Below, in pieces: positions 7,923 through 17,479 of a stretch of 64,000 bases of DNA (position 1 is the stretch's first letter; each line of letters opens with the position of its first letter). The notes beneath the pieces were generated by a model. The model was given only the letters and a program-made list of their open reading frames with translations. It did no database searches and was not told where the DNA came from. This DNA is from Amycolatopsis deserti. Lineage in GTDB: Bacteria > Actinomycetota > Actinomycetes > Mycobacteriales > Pseudonocardiaceae. The stretch spans positions 1,674,001 to 1,738,000 of the forward strand of contig NZ_BNAU01000001.1 of the NCBI RefSeq assembly GCF_014653945.1, read 5' to 3'. The position numbers were made by a program, and so were the translations under genes.

Positions 7923-8864
7923 GTGAGCCAAGTCGTGACCCTGCAGGTCACCGCACGAGAACAACGCGCCGAGGGGGTGCTGGCGCTGACCCTGTCCCGT
8001 CCGGACGGCGGACGGCTGCCGGACTGGACCCCCGGCGCGCACATCGACCTCGTGCTCCCCAACGGGGCGACCCGCCAGTACTCGCTGTGCGGCGACCGGT
8101 GGGACGCGCACAGCTACCGCATCGGCGTGCTGCGCGAACCCCAGAGCCGCGGCGGTTCCGCCTACGTGCACGACCACCTGCGCGTCGGCGACCGCGTCGG
8201 GGTCGGCGGGCCGCGCAACAACTTCCCGCTCGTCCCGTCGCAGCGGTACCTGTTCGTCGCGGGCGGCATCGGGATCACCCCGCTGCTGCCGATGATCCAC
8301 CAGGCCGACCTGCTCGGCGCCGGCTGGACCCTGCTCTACGGCGGCCGCCGTAGAGCTTCGATGGCCTTCACCGACGAGCTGGCCGGCTACGGCGACCGCG
8401 TCCACCTGGTGCCCGAGGACGAGCACGGCCTGCTCGACCTCGCGTCCTGGCTGGGCACCCCGCGCCCGGGCACCAAGGTCTACTGCTGCGGGCCCGCTCC
8501 CCTGCTGGCCGCGGTGGAAACCGCCTGCCGCGACTGGCCGCCGCACTCGCTGCACGTCGAACGCTTCACCGCCCGCGAGCAGGCCCCGGTGCGGGACGAG
8601 CCGTTCGAGGTCGAGCTGCGGCGGACCGGCGCGACGGTCACCGTCACCCCCGAGGTGTCGGTGCTGGAGGCGGTGCGCGGCGCGGGCGTGGACGTGCTGT
8701 CCTCGTGCCGGCAGGGCACCTGCGGCACCTGCGAAACCGGTGTGCTGGCCGGGATTCCGGACCACCGCGACTCGATCCTCGCCGACCACGAACGCGCCGC
8801 GGGCGAGGTCATGTTCGTGTGCGTGTCCCGCTCCCGCACCGACCGCCTGGTCCTCGACCTGTGA
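7923..8864 (+). CDS. Oxygenase reductase (FAD/NAD(P)H domain with C-terminal 2Fe-2S ferredoxin)
   Basis: The 313-residue product passes electrons from NAD(P)H through flavin and a plant-type 2Fe-2S cluster to a terminal oxygenase. The flavin-binding RQYS motif is at 51-54, the nucleotide-binding VAGGIGITPLLPM around 113, and the C-terminal ferredoxin cysteines are in SSCRQGTCGTC plus a fourth in FVCVSRS (about 262, 267, 270 and 300). This domain order is that of phthalate dioxygenase reductase and VanB, not of the GcoB-type P450 reductase, where ferredoxin is N-terminal. Start GTG has AAGGAGG six bases upstream. The P450 gene begins 14 bases downstream, making it the obvious partner. Confidence 0.9.
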   Translation: MSQVVTLQVTAREQRAEGVLALTLSRPDGGRLPDWTPGAHIDLVLPNGATRQYSLCGDRWDAHSYRIGVLREPQSRGGSAYVHDHLRVGDRVGVGGPRNNFPLVPSQRYLFVAGGIGITPLLPMIHQADLLGAGWTLLYGGRRRASMAFTDELAGYGDRVHLVPEDEHGLLDLASWLGTPRPGTKVYCCGPAPLLAAVETACRDWPPHSLHVERFTAREQAPVRDEPFEVELRRTGATVTVTPEVSVLEAVRGAGVDVLSSCRQGTCGTCETGVLAGIPDHRDSILADHERAAGEVMFVCVSRSRTDRLVLDL

Positions 8865-8878
8865 CCCCGGGGAGTCCC

Positions 8879-10066
8879 ATGATCACCGACGACACCGACC
8901 CGTTCGCGCCGGATGTCCTGGCCGAACCCGGACCCCTGCACGCCCGGCTGCGCGACGCCGGCCCGGTCGTGTACCTGAACCGCTACGACGTCTACGCCCT
9001 CGCCCGCTACCAGCACGTGCACGCCGCGCTGGTGAACTGGCAGGACTTCTCTTCGGCCGCGGGTGTGGGACTGGCCAACTTCCGCGTGGAGAAGCCGTGG
9101 CGCCCGCCGAGCCTGCTGCTCGAGGCCGATCCGCCGCACCACGACGCCCCGCGCCGCGTGCTGTCCGGCATCCTCGGCCCGCGCGCGCTGCGGAAGCTGC
9201 GGGAGGACTGGTTCGCCGCCGCCGAGGACCTGGTCGAGCGGGTGCTGGACACCGAACTCGACGTCGTCCCCGCGCTCGCCGAGGCGTTCCCGCTGCGCGT
9301 CTTCCCGGACGCGGTCGGCATCGGCCGCGAGGGGCGCGAGAACCTGTTGCCCTACGGCAACTTCGCTTTCAACGCGTTCGGCCCGCGCAACGAGCTGGTC
9401 ACCGAGCTGGTGCCGGACATGCCGCGGTGGTCGGGGTGGGTGACCGAGCAGTGCGCCCGCGACCGGCTCACCGGTGACGGCTTCGGCGCGGCGATCTGGG
9501 CGGCCGCCGACCGCGGGGAGATCACGCACGAGCAGGCGCCGCTGGTGGTCCGGTCGCTGCTCACGGCCGGCGTGGACACCACCGTGCACGGGCTGGCCGC
9601 CGGGCTGCACGCCTTCGCCACCCACCCGGACCAGTGGGACCGGCTGCGCGAGCAGCCCCAGCTGGCCCGGGTCGCCTTCGACGAGGCGGTGCGCTGGCAG
9701 TCGCCGGTGCAGACGTTCTTCCGCACCGCCACCCGCGACACCCGCGTCGCGGACGTGACCATCCCGGCCGGGCACAAGATCCTGATGTTCCTCGGCGCGG
9801 CCAACCGGGACCCGCGCCGCTGGGCCGACCCGGACGCCTTCGACCTGAGCCGCGACCCGTCCGGTCACGTCGGGTTCGGGATGGGCCTGCACCAGTGCGT
9901 CGGCCAGCACGTGGCCCGGCTGGAGGCCGAGGCGCTGCTGACCGCGCTGGCGAAGCGGGTGCGCCGGTTCGAACCGCTCGGCGGCGGCACCCGCCACCTG
10001 AACAACACGCTGCGCGCGTGGCGGTCGCTGCCGATGCGGCTGCACCTCAGTCGGCCGCGCCGGTGA
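8879..10066 (+). CDS. Cytochrome P450
   Basis: The 395-residue soluble P450 shows the I-helix oxygen-binding stretch [12 protein letters not shown] (about 230), the EAVR form of ExxR (about 269-272) and the heme loop [13 protein letters not shown] with thiolate Cys340. Paired with a VanB-like reductase it resembles, by family knowledge, CYP199-type O-demethylases of para-methoxybenzoates; the segment [12 protein letters not shown] is consistent with that, but the assignment is tentative. The upstream IclR regulator also fits an aromatic inducer. Its last 20 bases overlap the convergent FtsX-like permease gene. Confidence 0.9.
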   Translation: MITDDTDPFAPDVLAEPGPLHARLRDAGPVVYLNRYDVYALARYQHVHAALVNWQDFSSAAGVGLANFRVEKPWRPPSLLLEADPPHHDAPRRVLSGILGPRALRKLREDWFAAAEDLVERVLDTELDVVPALAEAFPLRVFPDAVGIGREGRENLLPYGNFAFNAFGPRNELVTELVPDMPRWSGWVTEQCARDRLTGDGFGAAIWAAADRGEITHEQAPLVVRSLLTAGVDTTVHGLAAGLHAFATHPDQWDRLREQPQLARVAFDEAVRWQSPVQTFFRTATRDTRVADVTIPAGHKILMFLGAANRDPRRWADPDAFDLSRDPSGHVGFGMGLHQCVGQHVARLEAEALLTALAKRVRRFEPLGGGTRHLNNTLRAWRSLPMRLHLSRPRR

Positions 10067-11891
10067 GCGACACCGGGCTGGGCCGGGTCGCGGACAGCGC
10101 CGTCCACGCGCTGGTCACCCCGACCACCGCGAACGCGCCCAGCACCAGGACGCCGACCAGCGTCCACGGCACCACCACGACGGTCTGCCCGGTGATGCGG
10201 CCGGCCGCCGAGGAGATGCCGATCAGCGTCGCCGACGCGGCCAGACCACCCAGCACCAGGCCGATCCCGGTCACCGCGCCGGACTCCAGCACCGCGGTCC
10301 GCACCACCTGAGCGCGGGTCAGGCCGGTCACCCGGGCCACGGCGAACTCGCGGCGGCGGTCGGCCGCGGCGATCACCACGGCGTTGATCACCGCGATCAG
10401 CGCGTACAGCCCGGCCAGGCCCATGATCACGGTCATGATGCCGGTGCTGACGTCCTGCTGCTCCGAACTGCCGGCGGCGATCCAGCTGTCCACTGTGGTC
10501 ACTTCGCCGCGAGTGGCGAGGGCGGCCGGGTCGGCGCCGGGTTCGAGCCGCACGATCGACTCGGTGGGCGCGGCGGCCATCAGCGCGGCGGGCACGATCT
10601 CGCGCGGCAGCAGGAAATCCGCGCCGCCGCCGAGGCTTTCCGGCAGCACGGCCACGACCCGCAGGTCCAGTTCCTGGTCGCCGATCCGGGCGGTGACGGT
10701 GCTGCCGACCGGGGCGAAGCCGTCGGCGACGGCGATGGCGGGCCCGGTCAGATCGGCGAGCGATCCGCTCGCCGGGCCGCGGGTGTGGGTCGCGGCGTAG
10801 GCGGCGGGGTCGACCACCGTCGCGACCTCCTGTTCGACCTCGGTTTCGTCGTCGTCGCGGGTCACGACCGAGATGGGCACCCGGGTCTGCGGGGACACCA
10901 CGGCCACGCCGGGAACGTCCAGATCGGACGGTCCGGTGGTGGTGACGACGAGGTCGCCGCGGAGGTCGGCGCGCTGCTCGATCTCGGTGCCCCTGCCGAT
11001 GGTGGCGAGCGTGCCGGCCTGGGCGACCAGCAGCGCGACCAGCACGATCAGCGGGGCGGCGGTGGAGGCGCTGCGGCGGACGCCGTCGCGCAGGTTCGCC
11101 TCGGCGAGCCGTCCCAGGGGGCCGCGCAGGACCAGCCCGGCCACGCGCCCGGCGAGGGGCACGACCAGCGGGCTGAACGCGGTCAGCGCGACCGCGGCGG
11201 CGATGGCGGTGTTGATCGCGAGCGCGATGGCGCCCTCGGGCGGGGCGAAGGCGGACACGATGGACATGGCGACCGCCCCGGCCAGGAACAGCAGCCCGAA
11301 GAACCAGCGGGCGCCGGTCATCACACGGGTCGCGGCGCCGGTTTCGCGCAGGGCTTCCAGCGGCCGGACCTTCGCCGCGCGCCGGGACGCGGCGAGCACC
11401 CCGGCGACCGAGACGCCGAGCCCGATGCCCGCCGAGACGCCGAGGATCCAGTCCTGCCAGCGCGGGGTGAACGCGGGCGGGACGAACCCGAGGTCGCGCA
11501 GCAGCCAGGTCTGGAACCGCATCACCAGCAGGCCGAGCGGAACACCGAAGGCGGTGCCGAGCACCCCCAGCAGCAGGGCTTCGGACAGCAGCAGGCGGCG
11601 GACCTGGCCGCGACCGCCGCCGACGAGCCGCAGCAGCGCCAGGTCGCGGCGGCGCTGGGCGACGGTGAAGGCGAAGGTCGAGCTGACGATGAACACCGCG
11701 AGGAACGCCGAGATGCCCAGGGTCAGGCCGAGCAGGGTGACCGCCTCGGAGACCTCGCCGCCCGCGGTCGCCGCCGAGACCAGGATCAGCAGGGACGACT
11801 GGACGAGCGCGACCCCGAGGCACACGGTGAGGATCGCGCCGAGGAACAGCGGCCAGCGGTCGGTGAAGGTGTTCCAGGACAGGCGCAGCAT
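10047..11891 (-). CDS. ABC transporter permease, FtsX/MacB type
   Basis: The 614-residue membrane protein contains FtsX permease regions: an N-terminal segment ([21 protein letters not shown]), a group of membrane helices around residues 70-250, a large extracytoplasmic region, and a C-terminal FtsX domain with helices ([35 protein letters not shown]). This duplicated layout is usual for actinobacterial exporters of lipids, antimicrobials or for cell-envelope signalling. The ATPase gene lies 2 bases upstream on the same strand. Substrate unknown. Confidence 0.88.
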   Translation of the reverse strand: MLRLSWNTFTDRWPLFLGAILTVCLGVALVQSSLLILVSAATAGGEVSEAVTLLGLTLGISAFLAVFIVSSTFAFTVAQRRRDLALLRLVGGGRGQVRRLLLSEALLLGVLGTAFGVPLGLLVMRFQTWLLRDLGFVPPAFTPRWQDWILGVSAGIGLGVSVAGVLAASRRAAKVRPLEALRETGAATRVMTGARWFFGLLFLAGAVAMSIVSAFAPPEGAIALAINTAIAAAVALTAFSPLVVPLAGRVAGLVLRGPLGRLAEANLRDGVRRSASTAAPLIVLVALLVAQAGTLATIGRGTEIEQRADLRGDLVVTTTGPSDLDVPGVAVVSPQTRVPISVVTRDDDETEVEQEVATVVDPAAYAATHTRGPASGSLADLTGPAIAVADGFAPVGSTVTARIGDQELDLRVVAVLPESLGGGADFLLPREIVPAALMAAAPTESIVRLEPGADPAALATRGEVTTVDSWIAAGSSEQQDVSTGIMTVIMGLAGLYALIAVINAVVIAAADRRREFAVARVTGLTRAQVVRTAVLESGAVTGIGLVLGGLAASATLIGISSAAGRITGQTVVVVPWTLVGVLVLGAFAVVGVTSAWTALSATRPSPVSLTGAAD

Positions 11892-11893
11892 GC

Positions 11894-12664
11894 TCAGGCC
11901 TCCAAGCGGGCGAGGCGGTCGGCGACCTCGCGGGCGGTCGGGGCGGCGGCGTGGTCGACGATGCGGCCGTCGCGCAGGAACACCACGGAGTCGGCGGCGG
12001 CCGCGGCGGCCGGGTCGTGGGTGACCATGACGATGCTCTGGCCGGTGGTGACGAGTTCGCGCAGCAGGCCGAGGACCTTGCGGGCCGCGGCCGAGTCGAG
12101 GGCGCCGGTGGGTTCGTCGGCGAAGAGGACGCGTGGCCGGGTGACCATGGCACGGGCGATCGCGACGCGCTGCTGCTGGCCGCCGGAGAGCTCACGCGGC
12201 CGGTGCCGGCGGCGGTCGTCGAGCCCGACGGCGGCCAGCACCGCGCGGACGTCCTTCGTGCGCGGCCGCGCCCCGGCGAGTTTGAGCGGCAGCGCGACGT
12301 TCTGCTCGGCGGTGAGGGAGCCGATGAGGTTGAAGCTCTGGAAGACGAAGCCGATCTCGCGGCGGCGCAGCGCGGTGAGGTCGGCGTCCCCGGCGGTGGT
12401 GATGTCCTGGCCGCCGAGCAGGACCTGCCCGCTGGTGACGCGTTCCAGGCCGGCGGCGCAGTGCAGCAGGGTGGACTTGCCGGAGCCGGAGGGCCCCATG
12501 ACGGCGGTCCAGGACCCGGCCGGGAAGGCGACGCGGACGCCGTCGAGCGCGCGGACCTGCTGCGGGCCGGCGGAGTAGGTGCGGGTGACGTCCCGAAGCT
12601 CGACGGCGGGCTCGGAGAGCGGCCGGTGCGCGGCGGCGACCGCGGTTTCCAGAGGCGTTGTCAT
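11894..12664 (-). CDS. ABC transporter ATP-binding protein, MacB/LolD type
   Basis: The 256-residue ATPase has Walker [15 protein letters not shown]-loop [20 protein letters not shown], signature [15 protein letters not shown] and Walker [13 protein letters not shown]. The FQSFNL and PTGALD wording is characteristic of the MacB/LolD/FtsE class, partners of FtsX-type permeases like the one 2 bases downstream. About 197 bases without a gene separate it from the universal stress protein gene; they presumably hold its promoter, though I see no clear elements. Confidence 0.92.
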   Translation of the reverse strand: MTTPLETAVAAAHRPLSEPAVELRDVTRTYSAGPQQVRALDGVRVAFPAGSWTAVMGPSGSGKSTLLHCAAGLERVTSGQVLLGGQDITTAGDADLTALRRREIGFVFQSFNLIGSLTAEQNVALPLKLAGARPRTKDVRAVLAAVGLDDRRRHRPRELSGGQQQRVAIARAMVTRPRVLFADEPTGALDSAAARKVLGLLRELVTTGQSIVMVTHDPAAAAAADSVVFLRDGRIVDHAAAPTAREVADRLARLEA

Positions 12665-12861
12665 GGGTTAGATCCCATCGTGGATCACGGGCGGAGACAG
12701 CGGTGCCGACCACCGGATCCACGGTGGGGCTGGCCCTACCCCGGGGATCTCGCGACGCGCGGGAACGTGCCGGGACGCCACCGGCGCCACCAGCCGCGCC
12801 CGGCCGCGACTCACCTCGAGGCTCGGGCCGGTCGCCCCACGCGCCACCAGCCGCCTCGGGA

Positions 12862-13710
12862 TCAGTGTGGGCGTACCACCAGCACCGGGCAGTCGGCGTG
12901 GTGGATCAGCGCCTGGCTCGTCGACCCGAGCACCAGTCCGCGGAACCCGCCCCGGCCGCGGCTGCCCACCACCACCAGCTGCGCCGTCCGGCTGCGCGCC
13001 AGCAGCTCGTCCCGCGGCCGGTCCCGCACCACGACCCGCTCCACCCGCACGTCCGGGTACCGCTCGCGCCAGCCGGCCAGCCGCTCGGCCAGCAGGCGCT
13101 GCTGTTCGCGCTCGACCTCGGCCCAGTCGAGGTCCGGCGCGGGCAGCGGCACCCCGTAGTCGGCGTCGCTCCAGGCGTGGACCGCCACCAGCGGCACCCC
13201 GCGCCACGCGGCCTCGTCGAAGGCCACCGCCAGCGCCTCCTCGCTGGTCGGGCTGCCGTCGATGCCCGCGACCACAGGGCCGGTGGCGTCCGGCCGCCCC
13301 CGCACCACCGCGACCGGGCAGGACGCGTGCGCGCTCACCGACACGGCCGTCGACCCGGCGAGCATCCCGGTGAACCCGCCCCGCCCGGACGAGCCGAGCA
13401 CGACCATCCGCGCCGTGCGCGAGCACTCCAGCAGCAGCGACACCGCCGGTTCCAGCGGCATCTCGGTGGACACCGGCACCTCGCCCGCCACGGCCGCCGC
13501 CTCGGCCAGCAGCTGCTGCCCGGCCCGCTGCAGCTCGTCGAAGAAGCTCTGCGGTACCGGCAGCCCGCCGTCGAACCGGCCGCCGGTCACGTCGGCCGCG
13601 TAGACCAGCCGCAGCGGCAGCTTCCGCAGCGCCGCCTCGCCCGCCGCCCAGCGGACGGCGTCCAGCGCCGCCGGCGAACCGTCCACCCCGACCACGATCT
13701 CCTCCGCCAT
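12862..13710 (-). CDS. Universal stress protein, tandem UspA domains
   Basis: The 282-residue product contains two UspA domains. The first begins IVVGVDGSPAALDAVRWAAGEA and ends with GSSGRGGFTGMLAGSTAVSV; the second begins VVAGIDGSPTSEEALAVAFDEA and ends with GSRGRGGFRGLVLGSTSQAL. Both keep the G-x2-G-x9-G-S/T ATP-binding pattern. Tandem USPs are abundant in Actinobacteria and accumulate under hypoxia or stationary phase; a specific role cannot be given. ATG 13710 is divergent from the quinone oxidoreductase gene, 57 bases away. Confidence 0.9.
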   Translation of the reverse strand: MAEEIVVGVDGSPAALDAVRWAAGEAALRKLPLRLVYAADVTGGRFDGGLPVPQSFFDELQRAGQQLLAEAAAVAGEVPVSTEMPLEPAVSLLLECSRTARMVVLGSSGRGGFTGMLAGSTAVSVSAHASCPVAVVRGRPDATGPVVAGIDGSPTSEEALAVAFDEAAWRGVPLVAVHAWSDADYGVPLPAPDLDWAEVEREQQRLLAERLAGWRERYPDVRVERVVVRDRPRDELLARSRTAQLVVVGSRGRGGFRGLVLGSTSQALIHHADCPVLVVRPH

Positions 13711-13767
13711 ACCGCCCACGCTACTCACGCTTGACCTCCAGCGCGGTGGAGGTTGCAGCCTGGGGAC

Positions 13768-14709
13768 ATGCGAGTGATCGAGGCGGAGCGGTTCGGCGGC
13801 CCCGAGGTCCTGCGGGTGAAGACGGTGCCCGACCCGCACCCGGGACCCGGGCAGGTCGTCGTCGAGGTGAAGGTGGCGGGTGTGCTGTCGATCGACACGG
13901 CGATCCGCCGCGGCGAGGCCGGGCACCTGTTCCCGGTGACGCCGCCGTACGTGCCCGGCGCGGGCGCGGCCGGGCAGGTCACCGAGCTCGGCGAGGGGGT
14001 CGACCCGTCCTGGTGCGGGCAGTGGGTGCTGGCCGACGTCGACGGCGGGTACGCCGAACAGGTGGTCGCGACGCCCGCCCAGCTGATGCGCATCCCCGCG
14101 GGGGTGGGGTTGCGCGAGGCGATGGCGCTGCTGCACGACGGGGCCACGGCGCTGGCGGTGTTCGAGCGGGTGGGCGTCGGCCGCGGCGAGCGCGTGCTGG
14201 TGCAGCCGGCCGGGGGTGGCCTCGGCAGCCTGCTGGTGCAGCTCGCGCACGCGGCGGGCGCGCGGGTGATCGGCGCGGCGCGGGGCGCGGAGAAGCTCGA
14301 GACGGTGCGGGCGCTGGGCGCGGACGCGGTGGTGGACTACAGCGAGCCGGGGTGGACCGACCGGGTGGGGCCGGTGGACGTGGCGTTCGACGGCGTGGGC
14401 GGCGACCTGGGCCGCGCGGCCGCCGAGCTGGTCGTGCCCAGCGGCCGGTACTCCAACTACGGGTGGGCCGGCGGCGCCACCGTGCCCGCAGCGGAGGTGG
14501 CCCAGCGCGGCGTGACCGCCTACGGGTTGGAGCAGCTGCACGACTACGCCCCGGGCCGCCGCGCCCGCGCCGAACGGATGCTGCGCCTGGCCGCCCGGGG
14601 CGCCGTACGCACCGTGATCGGGCAGACCTTCCCGCTCAGCCGCGCCGCCGACGCGCACCGAGCGCTGGAAAACCGCGCCGCGAAGGGGAAGACGCTGCTG
14701 GTGGTCTAG
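13768..14709 (+). CDS. NADPH:quinone oxidoreductase-like zinc-independent MDR protein
   Basis: The 313-residue product is a medium-chain dehydrogenase/reductase of the quinone oxidoreductase type. It has the N-terminal GroES-like half (MRVIEAERFGGPEVLRV, PYVPGAGAAGQVTELGEGV) and a Rossmann half with VLVQPAGGGLGSLLVQLAHAAGARVIGAA. The structural and catalytic zinc cysteines are absent, so it is a zinc-independent reductase of quinones or enones. Start ATG 13768. Its last 74 bases overlap the convergent EamA gene, an unusually long tail overlap. Confidence 0.88.
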   Translation: MRVIEAERFGGPEVLRVKTVPDPHPGPGQVVVEVKVAGVLSIDTAIRRGEAGHLFPVTPPYVPGAGAAGQVTELGEGVDPSWCGQWVLADVDGGYAEQVVATPAQLMRIPAGVGLREAMALLHDGATALAVFERVGVGRGERVLVQPAGGGLGSLLVQLAHAAGARVIGAARGAEKLETVRALGADAVVDYSEPGWTDRVGPVDVAFDGVGGDLGRAAAELVVPSGRYSNYGWAGGATVPAAEVAQRGVTAYGLEQLHDYAPGRRARAERMLRLAARGAVRTVIGQTFPLSRAADAHRALENRAAKGKTLLVV

Positions 14710-15538
14710 CGCCGGCGGCGACCAGCGCCCCGCCCAGGACCAGTCCGCAGCCGAGCAGCTGCGGCAGCGACAGCCGTTCCCCCAGCACCAGTGCGCCCAG
14801 CACGACCGCGCCCACCGGGGTGAGCAGGAGCAGCACCGCCCCGGCCGCGCTGGACATCCGGGGCGTGTTCGCCGCCACCAGGAGCCACCCGACGACCTGC
14901 CCGCACACCGCGACGGCCACCAGCCAGCCGATTGCGGCCCACCCCGGCGTCAGGTCCAGCCCGTACCCGAGGGCCCCGGCGGCCAGCGACACGACCGCCG
15001 CGGACGCGGTGACCACCAGGTACGGCCGCCGCGTCCGCCCGTCCCGCCCGCCGCGGCGCAACAGGTGCAGAAAGCCTGCGTAGCACAGCGCGGCCAGTGA
15101 CGCGTGGATCGTGCCGGCCACCGACGCCGGCTCGCCGGTCACGCCCGCGGCGAGCACCACGCCGGGCAGCACCAGCGCGACCGCCGCGAAGTAGCGGCGG
15201 GACACCGGTTCCCGGTCGGCCACCCACGCGATCACCGGTACCAGCACCACCTGCAGGTTGACCAGAACCGTGGACAGACCGGCCCCGATCTCGCCGATCG
15301 CCTGTGTCCACAGCAGACCGTCGCCGGCGAACAACGCGCCGGCCAGGACGGCCCGGAGGCGTTCGGCGCGGTCGAGCGCGCCGCCCGGTTCGGCGCGGGC
15401 GAGCAGTGCCAGCGGGCCCAGCGCGAACAGGCACCGGAAGAACGACGCGGTGCCCGGCGCGGTCCCGGACAGCTCGATCAGCACGGCCGAGGCGGAGACG
15501 CTCAGCGCCCCCGTCGCGACACCCCAGGCAGGTCGCAT
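14636..15538 (-). CDS. EamA/DMT-family transporter
   Basis: The product of about 300 residues has roughly ten hydrophobic helices in two EamA repeats, the drug/metabolite exporter fold. Helix examples are VLVNLQVVLVPVIAWVA in the first half and AVLLLLTPVGAVVLGALVLG in the second. The cytoplasmic C-terminus is basic and Ser/Arg-rich. ATG 15538 (MRPAWGVATGAL) is preferred to an in-frame start 33 bases earlier because it gives a normal N-terminus. It is divergent from the CGNR regulator, which may control it. Substrate unknown. Confidence 0.85.
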   Translation of the reverse strand: MRPAWGVATGALSVSASAVLIELSGTAPGTASFFRCLFALGPLALLARAEPGGALDRAERLRAVLAGALFAGDGLLWTQAIGEIGAGLSTVLVNLQVVLVPVIAWVADREPVSRRYFAAVALVLPGVVLAAGVTGEPASVAGTIHASLAALCYAGFLHLLRRGGRDGRTRRPYLVVTASAAVVSLAAGALGYGLDLTPGWAAIGWLVAVAVCGQVVGWLLVAANTPRMSSAAGAVLLLLTPVGAVVLGALVLGERLSLPQLLGCGLVLGGALVAAGARPPAASSPSRRGFPALGARRRRG

Positions 15539-15555
15539 ACCCGTTCGGCTACCCG

Positions 15556-15590
15556 TGGACCTAACAGGCAAACGCCGATATGCTCGTTAG
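15556..15590 (+). promoter_or_regulatory. Candidate leaderless promoter of the CGNR gene
   Basis: TGGACC (15556-15561), a 17-base spacer and TATGCT (15579-15584) precede the ATG at 15591 by six bases, the layout of a leaderless sigma-A promoter. CTAAC (15561-15565) and GTTAG (15586-15590) form a dyad across it, a possible autoregulatory site. Confidence 0.45.
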
Positions 15591-16118
15591 ATGTTCGTCG
15601 GCGGGCATGTGGCGCTCGACCTGGTCAACACGGTCGCGTGGCGCCTGGATCCGGCGCGGCGCGAGGAGCGGCTGCCGGACGACGAGGCGCTGCGGTGGTG
15701 GGCCGAGGCGGCCGGATTTCCGGTGGTGGCGAACGGTGGCGTGGCCGAGGTCCGTGCGCTGCGGGAGACGGCGCACCGGGTACTGGAGCCGCTGGCGACC
15801 GGCGCGGAAGCCGCGGACGCCGAACCGCTGCGCCGGCTGATCGTGGACGCGCTCGCGCGGGCGGAGGTGGCGTCGGTGGTGCCGCTGGAATGGCGGATCC
15901 CAGTGCACGGCACCCGGGACCTGCCGGCCGCGCTCGCACTGGAGACGTGGCGGCTGCTGCAGTTCGAAGACCTCACGCGGTTGCGCCAATGCGCGGACGG
16001 GGGCTGCGGATGGCTCTTCCTGGACCGCAGCCGCAACGGTTCCCGCCGCTGGTGCAGCTCGGCCGATTGCGGCAACCGGGAACGGGCGCGCCGCCACTAC
16101 CACCGCACCCGGCGCTGA
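15591..16118 (+). CDS. CGNR zinc-finger / ABATE-domain regulator
   Basis: The 175-residue protein starts with the ABATE-type N-terminal region (FVGGHVALDLVNTVAWR) and ends with a CGNR zinc finger: CADGGCGWLFLDRSRNGSRRWCSS then ADCGNRERARRH. The four Cys (CxxxxC, C, C of CGNR) would bind zinc, and the finger is thought to bind DNA. These proteins often sit beside transporters or oxidoreductases they control; the divergent EamA exporter 52 bases away is the natural target. No Shine-Dalgarno is visible; the transcript is probably leaderless. Confidence 0.85.
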   Translation: MFVGGHVALDLVNTVAWRLDPARREERLPDDEALRWWAEAAGFPVVANGGVAEVRALRETAHRVLEPLATGAEAADAEPLRRLIVDALARAEVASVVPLEWRIPVHGTRDLPAALALETWRLLQFEDLTRLRQCADGGCGWLFLDRSRNGSRRWCSSADCGNRERARRHYHRTRR

Positions 16119-16125
16119 GCAGGCG

Positions 16126-17160
16126 TCACTCGTCGCGGTGGAATTCCGCTCGTACGCCCAGCAACCGCACCGGGCGGGTCCACTCGAAACGGTCCAGCAA
16201 GGACAGTGCGGCGCGCTCGATCTCGCCCCGGTCGCTCGTCGGCGCGGGCAGCGTCACGCTGCGGGTGTAGGTGAGGAACGGCTTGAACCGCACTTTGACC
16301 CCGATCCGCACCGCCGGCCGGGCCTCGGCCAGGACGTCCTCGGCCACCCGCGCCGCGAGCACCGACACCTGCGCCTCCACCGACGCGCGGTCGGTCAGAT
16401 CCGCCTGGAACGTCGTCTCCCGGCTCCTCGACCGCGCCAGGTACGGCGTCGCCGTCACCTCGGTGTCGCCGGCGCCCTGGGCGAGCAGCCGGTACCACGG
16501 CCCCATCGTCGGACCGAAGCGCGCCGCCAGCTCGTCCGGGTCGGCCGTGCCCAGGTGCCGCACGGTGGTCAGCCCGGCCTCCGCGAGCTTCTTCGCCGTC
16601 TTGCGCCCGATCCCCCACAGCGCGTCGGTCGGCCGGTCGGCCATCACCTCGACCCAGTTCGCCCGCGTCAGCCGGTAGATCCCGCCCGGCTTGGCGAACC
16701 CGGTCGCGATCTTGGCGCGCACCTTGTTGTCGCCGATCCCGACCGCGCAGGACATCCCGGTCCGCTCGGCGACCCGCTGCTTGACCTCCGCCGCCAGCGC
16801 CTCCGGGTCCGCCACCCGGGCGCCGAGGAACGCCTCGTCCCACCCGAGAACCTCGACGACCACCGGGAAGGTCCGCAGCGTGGCCATCACCCGTTCCGAG
16901 ACCTCCTCGTAGGCCTCCTTGTCGACCGGCAGGAACACCGCGTCCGGGCAGCGCTTGGCCGCCAGCCGCAGCGGCATGCCCGACTGGATGCCGAACTCGC
17001 GGGCCTCGTACGACGCGGTCGCCACCACGGCCCGCTCGGCCGGGTTGCCGGACCCGCCGACCACCACCGGCTTGCCGCGCAGCTCGGGATGCCGGGCGAC
17101 CTCGACCGCCGCGATGAACTGGTCGAGGTCCACGTGCAGCACCCAGTCGTCCGCGGACAC
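16126..17160 (-). CDS. dinB: Y-family DNA polymerase, DinB2-like
   Basis: The 344-residue polymerase has the Y-family metal-binding aspartate in HVDLDQFIAAVE (Asp11) and the catalytic Asp-Glu pair in LGWDEAFLGA, then fingers, thumb (helix-hairpin-helix GIGRKTAKKLAEAGL) and little-finger domains. It resembles the short mycobacterial DinB2 branch (VLHVDLDQF, WDEA, no long C-terminal tail or clamp-binding motif I can recognise). The residue after DxDxF, the steric gate that is normally Phe or Tyr, is Ile16. In mycobacterial DinB2 it is Leu, and that enzyme readily inserts ribonucleotides. Start is GTG, 10 bases after the AtuA-like gene on the same strand, so co-transcription is possible. Confidence 0.9.
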   Translation of the reverse strand: MSADDWVLHVDLDQFIAAVEVARHPELRGKPVVVGGSGNPAERAVVATASYEAREFGIQSGMPLRLAAKRCPDAVFLPVDKEAYEEVSERVMATLRTFPVVVEVLGWDEAFLGARVADPEALAAEVKQRVAERTGMSCAVGIGDNKVRAKIATGFAKPGGIYRLTRANWVEVMADRPTDALWGIGRKTAKKLAEAGLTTVRHLGTADPDELAARFGPTMGPWYRLLAQGAGDTEVTATPYLARSRSRETTFQADLTDRASVEAQVSVLAARVAEDVLAEARPAVRIGVKVRFKPFLTYTRSVTLPAPTSDRGEIERAALSLLDRFEWTRPVRLLGVRAEFHRDE

Positions 17161-17170
17161 GCGGTCCAGG

Positions 17171-17479
17171 CTAGCCGGACAGCTCGATCTCCAGCGACAG
17201 CAACCGCGAGCTCAGCCCCTTGCCGTGGGTGTCCAGCGCGAGCGATGTGGTGACCCCGCCGTCGAGCGCCTGCCGGCACCGGAACTGCAGCGCGCACAGC
17301 TTCGGCAGCACGTACCGGACGACCTCGCCGCGCACCTGGCCGGCCAGGTGCTCCCGCACCCGCTCCGCAGTCACCTCGCGCTCCAGGTCCGCGAACTGCC
17401 GGTCGTCGTAGGGGAACAGCGACAGGATCGACGTGTCACCCTTGTCGCCGGCCCGGCAGTGCGCGATCTCGTGCAACAT
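17171..17479 (-). CDS. AtuA-like C-terminal domain protein
   Basis: The 102-residue product (MLHEIAHCRAGDKGDTSIL...) matches the small domain found at the C-terminus of AtuA-type proteins or, as here, as a separate subunit encoded immediately downstream. HCRAGDKGDTS is the conserved core. It starts with ATG overlapping the last base of the preceding TGA, so it is made with the larger subunit. The molecular function of the pair is poorly known; AtuA is named from acyclic terpene (citronellol/geraniol) utilisation in Pseudomonas. Confidence 0.82.
   Translation of the reverse strand: MLHEIAHCRAGDKGDTSILSLFPYDDRQFADLEREVTAERVREHLAGQVRGEVVRYVLPKLCALQFRCRQALDGGVTTSLALDTHGKGLSSRLLSLEIELSG

Noticed and set aside
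12665-12861. Possible small gene or RNA gene in the 197-base gap
   Set aside because: No open frame with a credible ribosome site and no tRNA-like or other recognisable RNA structure; probably promoter and trailing sequence.
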